Positions 1 to 9,511 of a stretch of 64,000 nucleotides of DNA are shown here, in pieces; positions within the stretch are counted from its first letter, which is position 1, and the number at the start of each line of letters is the position of its first letter. The notes beneath the pieces were generated by a model that saw only the letters and a list, made by a program, of their open reading frames with translations, searched no databases and had not been told where the DNA came from. This DNA is from CALCMJ01 sp964475415 (GTDB lineage: Bacteria; Bacteroidota; Bacteroidia; Chitinophagales; Saprospiraceae), in assembly GCA_964475415.1 (NCBI GenBank), contig CAYYWZ010000013.1:1-64000 (forward strand). Reading direction: 5' to 3'. The translations under genes were made by a program, and so were the position numbers.

Positions 1-93
1 TTAAAATGAATTTCTCGAACATCTTTTTGGGGTAGATTTCTTTAGAAAATATCGGTTACCTAATCACTAACAAGATTAATATACAAAAAGTCT

Positions 94-165
94 TTAAAGT
101 AGTGGTTCTATAACAGGTAATAAATCAGGGCGATTATAGTAGTTATCTGATACTATAAAAAGCAT
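94..165 (-). CDS. Possible 23-aa ORF coupled to the upstream Cys-cluster gene
   Basis: The ATG lies inside the TAATG stop/start overlap at the end of the 269-aa gene on the same strand, an arrangement typical of translational coupling. The reading frame runs 23 codons to a TAA. No family is recognised. It could equally be the first codons of a decayed gene, since no frame stays open further downstream. Only the overlap and the short open frame are seen; function is unknown. Confidence 0.2.
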   Translation of the reverse strand: MLFIVSDNYYNRPDLLPVIEPLL

Positions 166-974
166 TACACCGTTCTCTTTATTTGGTGATAGAGCAAACA
201 GAACTCTATATAAAAACCATGTACAATCGAAAGGTAAAATTTATAAAGTAACTGATCATAATCATTATCGCTATTCAATACATCAAATTTGATATTCTTC
301 CATTCTACAAAATAATTATGCTCTTTCGCCTTAAGGTACCCTTCTTTCGGATTTTTGCTCACATTTATAAGATCTGACGCTTTGAGCAAAAGCAACATCT
401 CCCCATTTGATAAATATTTCTCTCCGAAAATAAAATCAAATAGATCATTAGAAGAGAAAGCAATTCTTTTGAAAAATCCAATTTTAAACTTTCTTACTAT
501 AGCCTCTTTTCTTTCTAAAAAACCTTGCCTACGCATGTCTTCATAAAATGACTTTCTAGGCTTTTTGCTCAGTATATAATTAATAAGATTTTTGTGATTG
601 CCTTTAGCTATTCTCTCTACTATCCATTTTTCGAAAGCTCCTGACAAGGGGAAAGTAAATCGGTTATAACATGCAAAAGACTTACCACAAGAAAGAACAC
701 AAGCATTACAATGAGAAGATTGCTCATCTAAAGGTTTATAACTATCATACAATTCTCCTAGGCTTGTATCCTTCTCCATAATCAAAACATCAAAAAGTCT
801 TTCCGATGTTGCAGGCAATTTACGCATTGCTTTATAATCTTGATTTATATCTTTCGAAAGGGAATGAATCGTACTTATGGCTTTTCTACCATTGGTAACT
901 TTATCCTTGAATACAGATAATTCGATGTCCTTTTTTACGGGACAGTTATAAGTAATATGATATTCCAATAACAT
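165..974 (-). CDS. Uncharacterised protein with a four-cysteine cluster
   Basis: A 269-aa soluble protein with no signal peptide or membrane segment. Near residues 87-103 it carries HCNAC....CGKSFAC, a C-x2-C-x4-C-x5-C arrangement that could hold zinc or an iron-sulfur cluster, followed by a Pro-Leu-Ser segment. The motif resembles that of a loosely defined family of uncharacterised bacterial proteins (a Pro-Leu-Asp/Pro-Asp stretch before the cysteines and 'F-[AG]-C-Y' at their end), but I cannot name the family. The C-terminal half is rich in Lys, Phe and Tyr. It stands alone, reading away from the sensor kinase gene, and an unusual 21-bp direct-repeat array lies about 190-270 bp upstream of its start. 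No function is assigned. Confidence 0.7.
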   Translation of the reverse strand: MLLEYHITYNCPVKKDIELSVFKDKVTNGRKAISTIHSLSKDINQDYKAMRKLPATSERLFDVLIMEKDTSLGELYDSYKPLDEQSSHCNACVLSCGKSFACYNRFTFPLSGAFEKWIVERIAKGNHKNLINYILSKKPRKSFYEDMRRQGFLERKEAIVRKFKIGFFKRIAFSSNDLFDFIFGEKYLSNGEMLLLLKASDLINVSKNPKEGYLKAKEHNYFVEWKNIKFDVLNSDNDYDQLLYKFYLSIVHGFYIEFCLLYHQIKRTV

Positions 975-1423
975 AAAATCCTTTAGGAAGGTGTGTATTA
1001 ATTTGTATGTACTTATGCTTATAGAATGTTGTCTAATATTCCTTATGGAATATGTAGCTTAGCTACTTTATCTTATTATCCAATTTTACTAGAGCTCTGA
1101 TAGCTACAATCGATTACTTAAAAGTAAAAAGATAATTTGACTTATTTCTATTTTTTAAACAAACGGTCACTTCTTTGTAACGAACGGTCACTTCTTTGTA
1201 ACGAACGGTAATTGTTTTGTAACTAATGGTCATCTTTTGAGCTTATACATCTGAAGGTTTAGTATTAGCAATATTGAGGCTTAGTACAAATTGGGATTAT
1301 ACTTCCAATCGTCAGCCGCTAAGAGAACAGCTTGAAATCTACCTATATAGCTTATTTTAATTTCTACGCTACGGAGAGATCTCTACCAGCTTAGTGCCTA
1401 TAGAATATCCTGACTTAGTTAGT
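975..1423. other. Gene-free interval with a repeat array and a small hairpin
   Basis: No credible ORF is visible. It holds the 21-bp direct-repeat array (separate entry) and a short hairpin near 1036-1054 (ATATTCC/GGAATAT with a TTAT loop). It separates the 269-aa gene start from the 3' end of the sensor kinase gene, so any promoter here would serve the 269-aa gene. Confidence 0.6.
1162..1240. repeat. 21-bp direct-repeat array (2 exact, 1 diverged, 1 partial unit)
   Basis: Units start at 1162, 1183, 1204 and 1225. The first two are identical over 21 bp, the third differs at a few positions, and the fourth keeps only the AAtGGTCA head. The period equals two helical turns, as in arrays bound by a dimer on one face of DNA, and each unit begins AACGGT. 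It is also seven codons (plus strand NGHFFVT), but an in-frame TAA at 1156-1158 precedes it. Regulatory use for the 269-aa gene is inferred, not shown. Confidence 0.75.
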
Positions 1424-4400
1424 TTAATTTTTAAGATGTTTGCTAATTGTAAATCTAAAAATAGCCCCCTTACCAAGCTCTGAATCCAACCATATTTTAC
1501 CGCCATGTCTTTCGATAATTTTTTTACACAGTGACAGACCTATGCCTGTTCCATCGAACTCATCTTTAGAATGAAGCCTAGTAAATAATTCAAAAATCTG
1601 ATCTTGGTACACCTTATCGATACCTATACCATTATCTTCTATTGCAAATTGCCATACGTCATTAGAACTTCTATTTTCTAAAGATATTTTTACAAGGGGT
1701 TTTTCTCCTTTATTAAACTTAATTGCATTAGTGATAAGATTATAAAAAACCATCCCTAGCTGATTTTCTTCTGCTACTATTTGGGGGAATTTTTCTTTTT
1801 CAATTACAGCCTTTCTTTCATAAATTAATTGGGATAAGTCTTCTAACTTGTCATCAATAATGTGGTTTAGATCTATCTCCGAAAATTCTATCTCTACTTG
1901 TCCTACCTTAGAATAAGATAATAAACTCTGTATGAGGCTAGACATTCTTACAACGCCTTCTTTAATAAAATTGATATAATTATTTCCTTTTTCATCTAAC
2001 TTAGATTTATATCTAATATCTAGCAGATCGATAAATCCTCTTACTGATCTAAGCGGTTCTTTTAGATCGTGAGAAGCTACATAGGCAAATTGCTCTAGAT
2101 CTCTATTTGATCGTTTAAGTTCATCATTAGATTGACTTAGTTTTTTTGTTCTATTCAGCACTAGTTCTTCTAACTCTACATTTCTGTTTTTAAGCTTAGC
2201 CGCCAGTAATTCTACCTCCTGATTTTTAGACTTAAGTTCTGATGTTCTTACATTGACCAGATGCTCCATATGTTGTTCTTTTTCTGTAAGAATTTCCTGA
2301 ATTCTTTTTCGTTCGGAAATCTCAGAATTAAGATCATTGTTAAGTTTAGATAGTGCTAGATTTCTATTGTAGAGATTAGTATTGTATTTCCTGATTCCAA
2401 AAACTAGAGCTAGAATAAACAATAATATACTACTAATCAAAAACCACCAAGTCTCCCAGAAGGCTGGCATAACCTCTATCTCGAGCTTGGTAGGTTCTTC
2501 GCTCCAGACACCATCATTGTTTGCGGCTTTTACAAGAAAAGTATATTTCCCTTTGTCGAGGTTTGTATAGACAGGAGTAATATTCTCCGAACTATAATTC
2601 CATTCCTCTTCGAATCCTTCTAATTTGTATGCATAAGAGTTTTTCTCTGGTTGGTTATAATTTAGACATGCATAGCTTATTGATAAGTAGTAATTATCAT
2701 GCTCTAATGTAAGTTCTTTACTATTGGTTAAACTCTTAATAGCTGTTTTTTCTCCGTCTATCAATTTTGCTTCAGTAAGATAAACCTTAGGAGGGATTTC
2801 ATTAAATATGATTTTCGAAGGATCTATTTTAATAAAGCCATTTTTGAAACCAAAATAAATTATCCCTGCATGATCTATATAAGAACTGCCGAATGTATAT
2901 CTTATATCCCCTATCCCTCCTTGTTTTTCAAAATTTCTTAAAGCTTCTTTCACAGGATCATAGGATAATAATCCTTCCGAAGTACCTGCCCACAATTCAT
3001 CTTTATTTGATTTAACAAATGATTGTACAAAATATTTCTTTTTAAATGCATCTGTATTTAAAAAATCACTAGTATTAATATCTAACTTACTGATCCCATC
3101 TGTTGTTCCTATATATAATATATCTTTTATTATTTTTAAGCATGTAATTCTATTAGATACCATAGTGTATTCTAATCCCTTATCCTCATTGTATTTATAT
3201 ATTTTAAACCGATGGTTACCATCTTCTTTATATTCTATTTTATTTAATCCATTGTAAGAGCCTATCCAAATATTACCTTTCCTATCTTCTTCTATACTGG
3301 TAATAGAATTATCGCTAATAGAATTTTCTTTCTCAGGTCTTACTTGGTGAAGTTTTACATATTTAGTTTTCTCGTGTAGTTCTAGAAGTCCAATTTCCGT
3401 TGCAACCCATAAGATATCTCTAGAATCTTTATATATTTGAGTAATTAGTAGAGTCTCTAAATCTATATTTACAAGTTCTTTTAAATTATACTTTACTATT
3501 TCTTTGCTCTTAGCGTCATATTTTATAATCTCATAAGTATTAGATGTGTAGAGTATACCATCTTCAGTAGATAGCATACTGTTCAGATATTTTGAAAGTA
3601 TTTGCTCATTAAAATGATCTACTATGACGGTTGAATTTGTTTTTAAATTATACTTTAATAATCCTTCTTGTGTTGCTAAATATATAAATCTATCATTCAA
3701 GTTAGCAAGCCCATGGACATTGTAGGTTAAGGTATTATTTATATTAAGATAATTTATTGCTATCTGATTATTATACCAATTGTAAACACTTATCCCTACA
3801 GATGTTCCCACCCATAAGATTCCTTGTTCGTCTTGGAACAAACAATTTATCAAATTACTAGAAAGACTTATAGGACTATAAGGATCATAAAAGTAGTTAT
3901 AAAATTTGAGCGGATTATCATCCTTAGAATCTAATGTCTCTGTAGATACAACCCTAGATAGACCATGCGTGGTTCCTATCCATAATCTTTCTTCATTATC
4001 TTGATATATATCCTGAATGTAATTATTGCAGATAGAAAATTTGTTGTTATTGTTATGCAAGAATGAACGATACCGAAATTGCCAATCTTGATCAGTTTTA
4101 ATAACTTCCATCTGAATAAGGCCGCCGCCTATTGTGCCTAACCAATATCTTTTCTGTTTATCCTGGAAGATCTTCCAAACATTATTTGCAAAGCTTAATG
4201 TATCTGGATTGGGTAAGGTATGCACAAAACCTTCAGAATTTAACTCTTTGTATTTATATTCATCGTAGAGGTATAATCCCTTATTCCATGTTCCTACAAG
4301 GACATAACCCCTTTCATCTTTATGCAGAGATAATATTGCATCAGCATTAAGATGGTTATTTGATCCTAGCTTCTTTTTGAAGGTGAAAAATTTTTCTGTT

Positions 4401-4891
4401 TCAGGGTTGAAAACACATAAACCAGATTCCGTACCTATCCATAAATTTTGATCCTTACCTTCTATTATAGTGAGCACTTCATTGTTGCAAAGGCTTTCAG
4501 GATTTTTAGAATCATGCATGTAGGTTTTCCATTCATTAGTTTCTATATTTAATCTACTAAGTCCTCCTTGTCTAGTTCCAACCCACAGGTTGTGTTTAGA
4601 GTCTTGGAATAGACATTTTATACTGTTGGATTGTAACCCATCTTCTTGTTTAGAATCGTTAGCGGTATATATTTTAAATTTTCCTGGCGCATCATATCGA
4701 CACAAACCATCATTAGTAGCTATCCATACAAATCCTCTTTGATCTTTTAAGATATCATTAATAGTATTACTTGGTAAGCCTTTTGCATTATCTATACGAT
4801 CAAAATTAATGAATGGTTTTTGACCGAAAACAGGTAAACAAAAGAGCGATACAAAAATGAATAGAAAACACTTGATTCTAGGAATTGCCAT
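1424..4891 (-). CDS. Reg_prop/Y_Y_Y membrane sensor histidine kinase
   Basis: An inner-membrane two-component kinase of 1155 aa. After a signal peptide (to about residue 23, ending VFG-Q) come repeated Reg_prop blades, recognisable by D..G.[IL]W[IV]GT motifs, forming two periplasmic beta-propellers to about residue 700. A Y_Y_Y domain, one transmembrane helix (about 808-828) and a long coiled coil (about 840-925) follow. The HisKA H-box has SHDLKEPL with His941, and the HATPase_c domain shows N-box NLITNAIKFN, G1 DNGIGID and G2 GTGIGLSL. Unlike classical Bacteroidota hybrid two-component systems, it ends after the ATPase: there is no receiver or AraC-type HTH, so it must signal to a separate response regulator. 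None is adjacent. The ligand is unknown; propellers of this type often sense glycans. Confidence 0.95.
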   Translation of the reverse strand: MAIPRIKCFLFIFVSLFCLPVFGQKPFINFDRIDNAKGLPSNTINDILKDQRGFVWIATNDGLCRYDAPGKFKIYTANDSKQEDGLQSNSIKCLFQDSKHNLWVGTRQGGLSRLNIETNEWKTYMHDSKNPESLCNNEVLTIIEGKDQNLWIGTESGLCVFNPETEKFFTFKKKLGSNNHLNADAILSLHKDERGYVLVGTWNKGLYLYDEYKYKELNSEGFVHTLPNPDTLSFANNVWKIFQDKQKRYWLGTIGGGLIQMEVIKTDQDWQFRYRSFLHNNNNKFSICNNYIQDIYQDNEERLWIGTTHGLSRVVSTETLDSKDDNPLKFYNYFYDPYSPISLSSNLINCLFQDEQGILWVGTSVGISVYNWYNNQIAINYLNINNTLTYNVHGLANLNDRFIYLATQEGLLKYNLKTNSTVIVDHFNEQILSKYLNSMLSTEDGILYTSNTYEIIKYDAKSKEIVKYNLKELVNIDLETLLITQIYKDSRDILWVATEIGLLELHEKTKYVKLHQVRPEKENSISDNSITSIEEDRKGNIWIGSYNGLNKIEYKEDGNHRFKIYKYNEDKGLEYTMVSNRITCLKIIKDILYIGTTDGISKLDINTSDFLNTDAFKKKYFVQSFVKSNKDELWAGTSEGLLSYDPVKEALRNFEKQGGIGDIRYTFGSSYIDHAGIIYFGFKNGFIKIDPSKIIFNEIPPKVYLTEAKLIDGEKTAIKSLTNSKELTLEHDNYYLSISYACLNYNQPEKNSYAYKLEGFEEEWNYSSENITPVYTNLDKGKYTFLVKAANNDGVWSEEPTKLEIEVMPAFWETWWFLISSILLFILALVFGIRKYNTNLYNRNLALSKLNNDLNSEISERKRIQEILTEKEQHMEHLVNVRTSELKSKNQEVELLAAKLKNRNVELEELVLNRTKKLSQSNDELKRSNRDLEQFAYVASHDLKEPLRSVRGFIDLLDIRYKSKLDEKGNNYINFIKEGVVRMSSLIQSLLSYSKVGQVEIEFSEIDLNHIIDDKLEDLSQLIYERKAVIEKEKFPQIVAEENQLGMVFYNLITNAIKFNKGEKPLVKISLENRSSNDVWQFAIEDNGIGIDKVYQDQIFELFTRLHSKDEFDGTGIGLSLCKKIIERHGGKIWLDSELGKGAIFRFTISKHLKN

Positions 4892-5011
4892 TACAAGAAA
4901 ATAAATAAATTTAATTGAGGGCTTATGTACATATCAAAGAACAATATTTTAATATAAAAATCAAAATAATTACAGATAAAACAACCTATATGTATAATAA
5001 TTACTAATTAG

Positions 5012-8000
5012 TTAATTAATTTTATATTTCCAGCCTTGGTCTTTAAAATTTGATAGCAACTGGTGTGTTGCGTTAACTTTGTACTTATGGGATACAAGGT
5101 TCAAAACATGATCTGGATCATCATCTACTAGCCTTAGTTTAAACTTATGATTACCTTCGTACCTAAGACAGATATCATCGATCTTTTCTAGTAACTCATC
5201 AGTGATATCTTTTATGGGAATACGCAGTGTAACACTCTTTGTAAGATTCTTTCCTACCGTATCTAGGAACATCAACTTACTTATTCTAAAGTAATTTCTA
5301 CCGTTAGAAACCGTAGCATTTATTCCTTCTATGTACAATACCTTACCTCTAGTAATTAGCGCAGACCACCGGCTATATTCTTCATTAAAAATTGCAATCT
5401 CGAACGAACCATTGTAATCCTGCATGGTGAATCTAACATAACCTATCCCTCTCTGAGTTACATTGTGATTTGCCTCCGTTACGAGGCCAGCAATCTTGAT
5501 CAATCTATCTTTTATATCTATGGCCATATCCAGCGGCGTATCTACATAATTCTGTATCTCTAGCCTATATTCATCTAGTGGATGTCCAGAAATATATATC
5601 CCTGTAACTTCCTTTTCTTTTTCTAGCCTATCGATGATAGACCACTCAGGCACTTCAGCTATCTTTGGTTCTTCTAGCATAACTTCCGTCATATCACCAA
5701 ACAGTGAGTTGGTCATATCATTTTCCTGAGCCTGATAACTATTTCCATACTTCAGAGCATGCTCTATCAGACTATTATATTTTCCTGAAACTGCAAAATA
5801 CTGAGCTCTGTTTAAACCGAATATATCTAGTGCTCCTCCTGCTGCTAATCCTTCTAAACATTTCTTGTTTACTGTCCTAAGGTTAAGTCTTCGTGTCATA
5901 TCGAAGATCCCAGTAAATTTCTTTTCTTTTCTTTCTTCTACAATATTTGTTACTGGCCCCTCTCCTACACCCTTAAGGGCTGATAAACCAAATCTTATTT
6001 TATCCTCGTCATTGACATGGAACTTAAGTCTACTATCGTTAATATCTGGGCCTAGCACAGGTATTCTCATGCGCTTACATTCTCGTAAGAAAAAGTTAAC
6101 CTTGGTAATATCACTCTTATTATGGTTCAGTACGCTTGCCATAAACTCTGCAGGATAATGTGCCTTCAGATAAGCTGTCTGAAATCCTATAAATGCATAA
6201 CATGTAGAGTGAGATTTGTTAAAGGCATAAGAAGCAAAAGCTTCCCAATCTTTCCATATTTTCTTTATCGCTTCTTCTGGGTGACCGTTCTTTTGACAGC
6301 CTTCTAAGAAAAGTGGAAATAACTCATCTATAATCTTTTTCTTCTTCTTACCCATTCCCTTTCTGAGCATATCCGCTTGCCCTTTTGAGAATCCCGCAAG
6401 CTTCTGTGAGAGCAACATCACCTGCTCCTGATAAACTGTTATCCCATAGGTTTCGGCAAGATATTCTTCCATATCCGCTAGATCATATTCTATCTTTTCA
6501 ATACCGTGCTTACGTTTGATAAAGTTGGGAATGTACTGCATAGGACCAGGACGATACAAAGCGTTCATCGCTATCAGATCTTCAAATTTATTGGGCTTCA
6601 GTTCTTTGAGATTTTTCTGCATACCCGGAGACTCATACTGGAATATTCCTATCGTCTCTCCTTTCTGAAATAGCTCATATGTTTTTTCATCTTCTAGAGA
6701 AACCGTCTCTATATCTAGCTCCACCTTATGCCTTTCTATGACCATAGACACAGCATCTTTTATAATGGTAAGCGTTTTCAGTCCTAGGAAGTCCATTTTG
6801 AGTAAACCCGCATCTTCCACAACACTATTATCAAACTGGCTGACCAGAAAATCTGAATCCTTAGCAACAGAAACTGGAATATAATTTCGTATATCATCAG
6901 GTGTAATGATGACACCACAGGCGTGTATTCCTGTATTTCTTACGGACCCTTCTAGCTTCTTAGCTGTACGGATCATCTGACCGATATCTGTTTTTTCTTC
7001 TGCCTTAGTTCTGAACTGATATGCCTTAGACACATCATCACTGTTCATCGCAGATTTGAGTTTTTCTTCTATATCTTTTTCTGCAAGCACTGCACTCAGC
7101 GATGCAGATAAGTGTGTCGGAAAGGATTTTGCCACCTTATCTACTTCAGGCAGTGGAATATTCAGTACCCGCCCTACATCTCTCAGCGAACTTTTAGCCT
7201 TCATGGCACCGTAAGTAATGATCTGTGCAACTTGATTTTTACCGTACTTATCGATAACATAGTCGATAACCTTAGATCTACCTTCGTCATCAAAATCTAT
7301 ATCGATATCGGGAAGTGACACCCGCTCTGGATTCAGAAACCGTTCAAAAAGTAGATCGTACTTTATAGGATCTATATTGGTTATACCTAGACAATATGCT
7401 ACCGCCGATCCTGCCGCGGATCCCCTTCCGGGACCTACCGATACACCCATATCTCTGGCCGTTCCGGTGAAATCTTGCACTATAAGAAAGTAACCGGGGT
7501 AACCAGATTCTTTGATTACATTCAGCTCGAAATTCAGGCGTTCTTCTATATCCGGTGTGATCGTACCATACCTCCTTTGTGCTCCTGCATAGGTAAGATG
7601 CCTGAGATAAGAATCCTGGTCAGGAAATCCCTGAGGTAGTGGAAAGGCAGGCAGTACCACATCTCTTATCAGCTCTATACCGTCTACCTTGGATGCGATC
7701 TCGTTTGTATTATCTAACGCAAAAGGAACATCCCCGAACAACTTGTTCATCTGTGCCTGCGTCTTAAAATAGAAATCCGTACTTGGAAACTTAAACCGCT
7801 TCTCTTCCGATATAATCTGTCCCGTATTTATACATAACAAAATATCATGTGGATCTGCATCCTCTTCTTCTACATAGTGACTATCGTTTGTTGCTATAAC
7901 TTTGACATTATATTTCTTAGACAGTAATAGCAATTTCTGATTGATATCCTCCTGGCTTACCCCTAGCCCGTCTATATTTTCTAGACCTCTATGACGCTGT

Positions 8001-8533
8001 AATTCTATATAGAAATCTTCGCCGAACAGATCTAACCACCATTTTAGTTTTTCTTCTGCTTCCTCATCTTTTCCATGCAGAATAGCTTGCGGAATTTCCG
8101 CTCCTAAACAACAACTAGTAGCGATCAGTCCTTCATGATATTTTAAGACTAACTCCTTATCTATCCTAGGATATTTACTATAGTAACCTTCTATATAACC
8201 TGCTGAACACAACTTAGATAAGTTAGTATATCCAGCTCTATTTTTTGCAAGTAATAGCTGATGATAACGCTTGTCCTTTTCTCCTTTAGAGCGAGAAAAA
8301 GACTTGATATGTCGATCTTCTACTAGGTAGAACTCACAACCGACAATAGGCTTTACACCGTTTTTGTTTGCCTCTCTTACAAACTTGAACGCACCGAACA
8401 TGTTTCCATGATCCGTCAGCGCTATAGCCTTCTGACCATCAGCAACCGCTTTCTTCATCATAGCACCTATTTCAGAGGCACCATCCAACAAGGAATACTG
8501 AGTATGATTATGTAAATGGCAATAATCCGGCAT
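5012..8533 (-). CDS. dnaE: DNA polymerase III subunit alpha
   Basis: The replicative polymerase catalytic subunit, 1173 aa, near the usual DnaE length. The N-terminal PHP domain starts at HNHTQYSLLDGA and keeps TDHGN and NDSHYV. The polymerase core has GPGRGSAAGSAVAYCLG and the catalytic PDIDIDFDD motif, and the third acidic residue is probably the Asp of LKMDFLGLKTL. The YRPGPM, YQEQVM and FNKSHS segments and the helix-hairpin-helix 'ALKGVGEGP' follow, then an OB-fold region ('IKIAGLVTEANHNVTQ') near residues 980-1050. It acts in the cytoplasmic replisome and is DnaE-type, not PolC. The start gives the standard M-P-D-Y-C-H-L-H-N-H beginning. It is monocistronic here, 141 bp before the oppositely oriented tRNA-Leu. 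Confidence 0.98.
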   Translation of the reverse strand: MPDYCHLHNHTQYSLLDGASEIGAMMKKAVADGQKAIALTDHGNMFGAFKFVREANKNGVKPIVGCEFYLVEDRHIKSFSRSKGEKDKRYHQLLLAKNRAGYTNLSKLCSAGYIEGYYSKYPRIDKELVLKYHEGLIATSCCLGAEIPQAILHGKDEEAEEKLKWWLDLFGEDFYIELQRHRGLENIDGLGVSQEDINQKLLLLSKKYNVKVIATNDSHYVEEEDADPHDILLCINTGQIISEEKRFKFPSTDFYFKTQAQMNKLFGDVPFALDNTNEIASKVDGIELIRDVVLPAFPLPQGFPDQDSYLRHLTYAGAQRRYGTITPDIEERLNFELNVIKESGYPGYFLIVQDFTGTARDMGVSVGPGRGSAAGSAVAYCLGITNIDPIKYDLLFERFLNPERVSLPDIDIDFDDEGRSKVIDYVIDKYGKNQVAQIITYGAMKAKSSLRDVGRVLNIPLPEVDKVAKSFPTHLSASLSAVLAEKDIEEKLKSAMNSDDVSKAYQFRTKAEEKTDIGQMIRTAKKLEGSVRNTGIHACGVIITPDDIRNYIPVSVAKDSDFLVSQFDNSVVEDAGLLKMDFLGLKTLTIIKDAVSMVIERHKVELDIETVSLEDEKTYELFQKGETIGIFQYESPGMQKNLKELKPNKFEDLIAMNALYRPGPMQYIPNFIKRKHGIEKIEYDLADMEEYLAETYGITVYQEQVMLLSQKLAGFSKGQADMLRKGMGKKKKKIIDELFPLFLEGCQKNGHPEEAIKKIWKDWEAFASYAFNKSHSTCYAFIGFQTAYLKAHYPAEFMASVLNHNKSDITKVNFFLRECKRMRIPVLGPDINDSRLKFHVNDEDKIRFGLSALKGVGEGPVTNIVEERKEKKFTGIFDMTRRLNLRTVNKKCLEGLAAGGALDIFGLNRAQYFAVSGKYNSLIEHALKYGNSYQAQENDMTNSLFGDMTEVMLEEPKIAEVPEWSIIDRLEKEKEVTGIYISGHPLDEYRLEIQNYVDTPLDMAIDIKDRLIKIAGLVTEANHNVTQRGIGYVRFTMQDYNGSFEIAIFNEEYSRWSALITRGKVLYIEGINATVSNGRNYFRISKLMFLDTVGKNLTKSVTLRIPIKDITDELLEKIDDICLRYEGNHKFKLRLVDDDPDHVLNLVSHKYKVNATHQLLSNFKDQGWKYKIN

Positions 8534-8674
8534 ATATTAAGTTCTTCAGGTATTATTAAGTTCGCTAATATAAGCAAAAGATTAGCCACAGAAAAAGCTG
8601 TTAGAAATCCCAATTGATTTGTCCCTACATAGTGTATTCTCTGAAGATTTTTTATAATTTCGCATCGCTTTCTA

Positions 8675-8758
8675 GCCCGGGTGCTGGAATTGGTAGACAG
8701 GCATGGTTGAGGGCCATGTGTCCTTATGGGCGTGAGGGTTCGACTCCCTCTTCGGGCA
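8675..8758 (+). tRNA. tRNA-Leu (anticodon GAG)
   Basis: A class II tRNA of 84 nt including the discriminator A. The acceptor stem GCCCGGG pairs with TTCGGGC (two G-T wobbles). The D-loop has GAATTGGTAGAC. The anticodon stem CATGG/CCATG encloses the loop TTGAGGG, giving GAG. A long variable arm follows, and the T-arm GAGGG-TTCGACT-CCCTC is intact. CCA is not encoded. It reads CUC/CUU leucine codons. The immediate 3' flank holds a GC-rich intergenic repeat. Confidence 0.97.
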
Positions 8759-8808
8759 CTTTATAAATAATCAGAATTCATTCGCAAGGGTGGATTCTTT
8801 TTTTGTTT

Positions 8809-8965
8809 GGGCGTTCCTTCGCTAGCCATCCTAACACGCAGCCACTCTTACCGCCAAGCTTAACACAAAGCGCCGCGCCCGCCGAAGCTTTAGCGAAGGC
8901 GGGCCATCCGGCACTCCACATTCGTTCGGTGCTCCGCACACTGCCTCCATTACATTCCGACAGTT
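8809..8965 (+). repeat. GC-rich intergenic repeat element, copy A
   Basis: A GC-rich island of about 155 bp inside otherwise AT-rich DNA, just downstream of tRNA-Leu. It opens with GGGCGTTCC, contains a strong hairpin (CCCGCC...GGCGGG around 8878-8903), then CCATCCGGCACTCCAC and CATTCGTTCGG. A second, diverged copy with the same order of motifs lies at 50679-50785. From memory, elements of this GGGCGTT...TATCCG layout are scattered through Bacteroidota intergenic regions, but I know of no assigned function. The open frames across it are not genes. Confidence 0.7.
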
Positions 8966-8997
8966 GCCTACTACCCCTAACCCGGAGCAGAAGTTAG

Positions 8998-9511
8998 ATT
9001 GTACTATACCCTGAATAATTAATATTCATTATTTTCTTCTCATATCGACTTATAAGGAGTCTACCTACAGTATGCATTTATGAGTAGTTGTTTTAACCAC
9101 CCACTAAAATCATCGTTACAATATTGGTCATGCATAAATCAAGGCCTATAGGTGTCACCAGAGAATCTTCGTTTTCCTATCCTTATACCTCTTATCAACC
9201 AAACTATAGGGAAGTCATTATACATAGCATAAAATATAATATGAAATCCTACATTTACTCCAAAATCTGTATAATCTACTGTAATGAAATATGTTACACA
9301 TAGAAAACTTTTTTATAAGATTTATGTTAATATGATTGATATTGTCAGAAAAGTATTATACTTTTACTTTATCCAAAGCAGTAAATCCCTTCTCACGAAG
9401 ATATTTACAAGCTGAATATGTTCTTAAATAAGTCAAGTATTATTCCCTTAAATCTAGATAGCATTTTGGTTTTTGCTGTCTATAAAGATGTAGTTTTCTT
9501 ATTTTGAGACC
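8998..9511. other. Gene-free interval, possibly holding a decayed minus-strand gene
   Basis: No intact ORF is accepted. On the minus strand two protein-like stretches occur in order: 9356-9436 (27 codons, with YLREKGFTALDKV) and 9139-9303 (55 codons, with FGVNVGFHIIFYAMYNDFP). Each ends in a stop, and the second is followed in frame by more readable sequence (DDFSGWLKQLLINAY). This pattern fits a gene dissolved by stops and indels, but no family is recognised and chance is not excluded. Confidence 0.25.

Noticed and set aside
1162..1240. CRISPR array
   Set aside because: The units are contiguous, without spacers, and no cas gene is present.
8803..8997. A 64-aa ORF across the GC-rich repeat
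   Set aside because: The composition is Pro/Leu/Ser-rich and the frame simply follows the GC-rich island; the other copy of the element does not keep the frame. It is a by-product of the repeat.
9130..9303. 57-codon plus-strand ORF
   Set aside because: No leader, atypical composition, and the opposite strand reads more like protein; kept only as part of the possible decayed gene.
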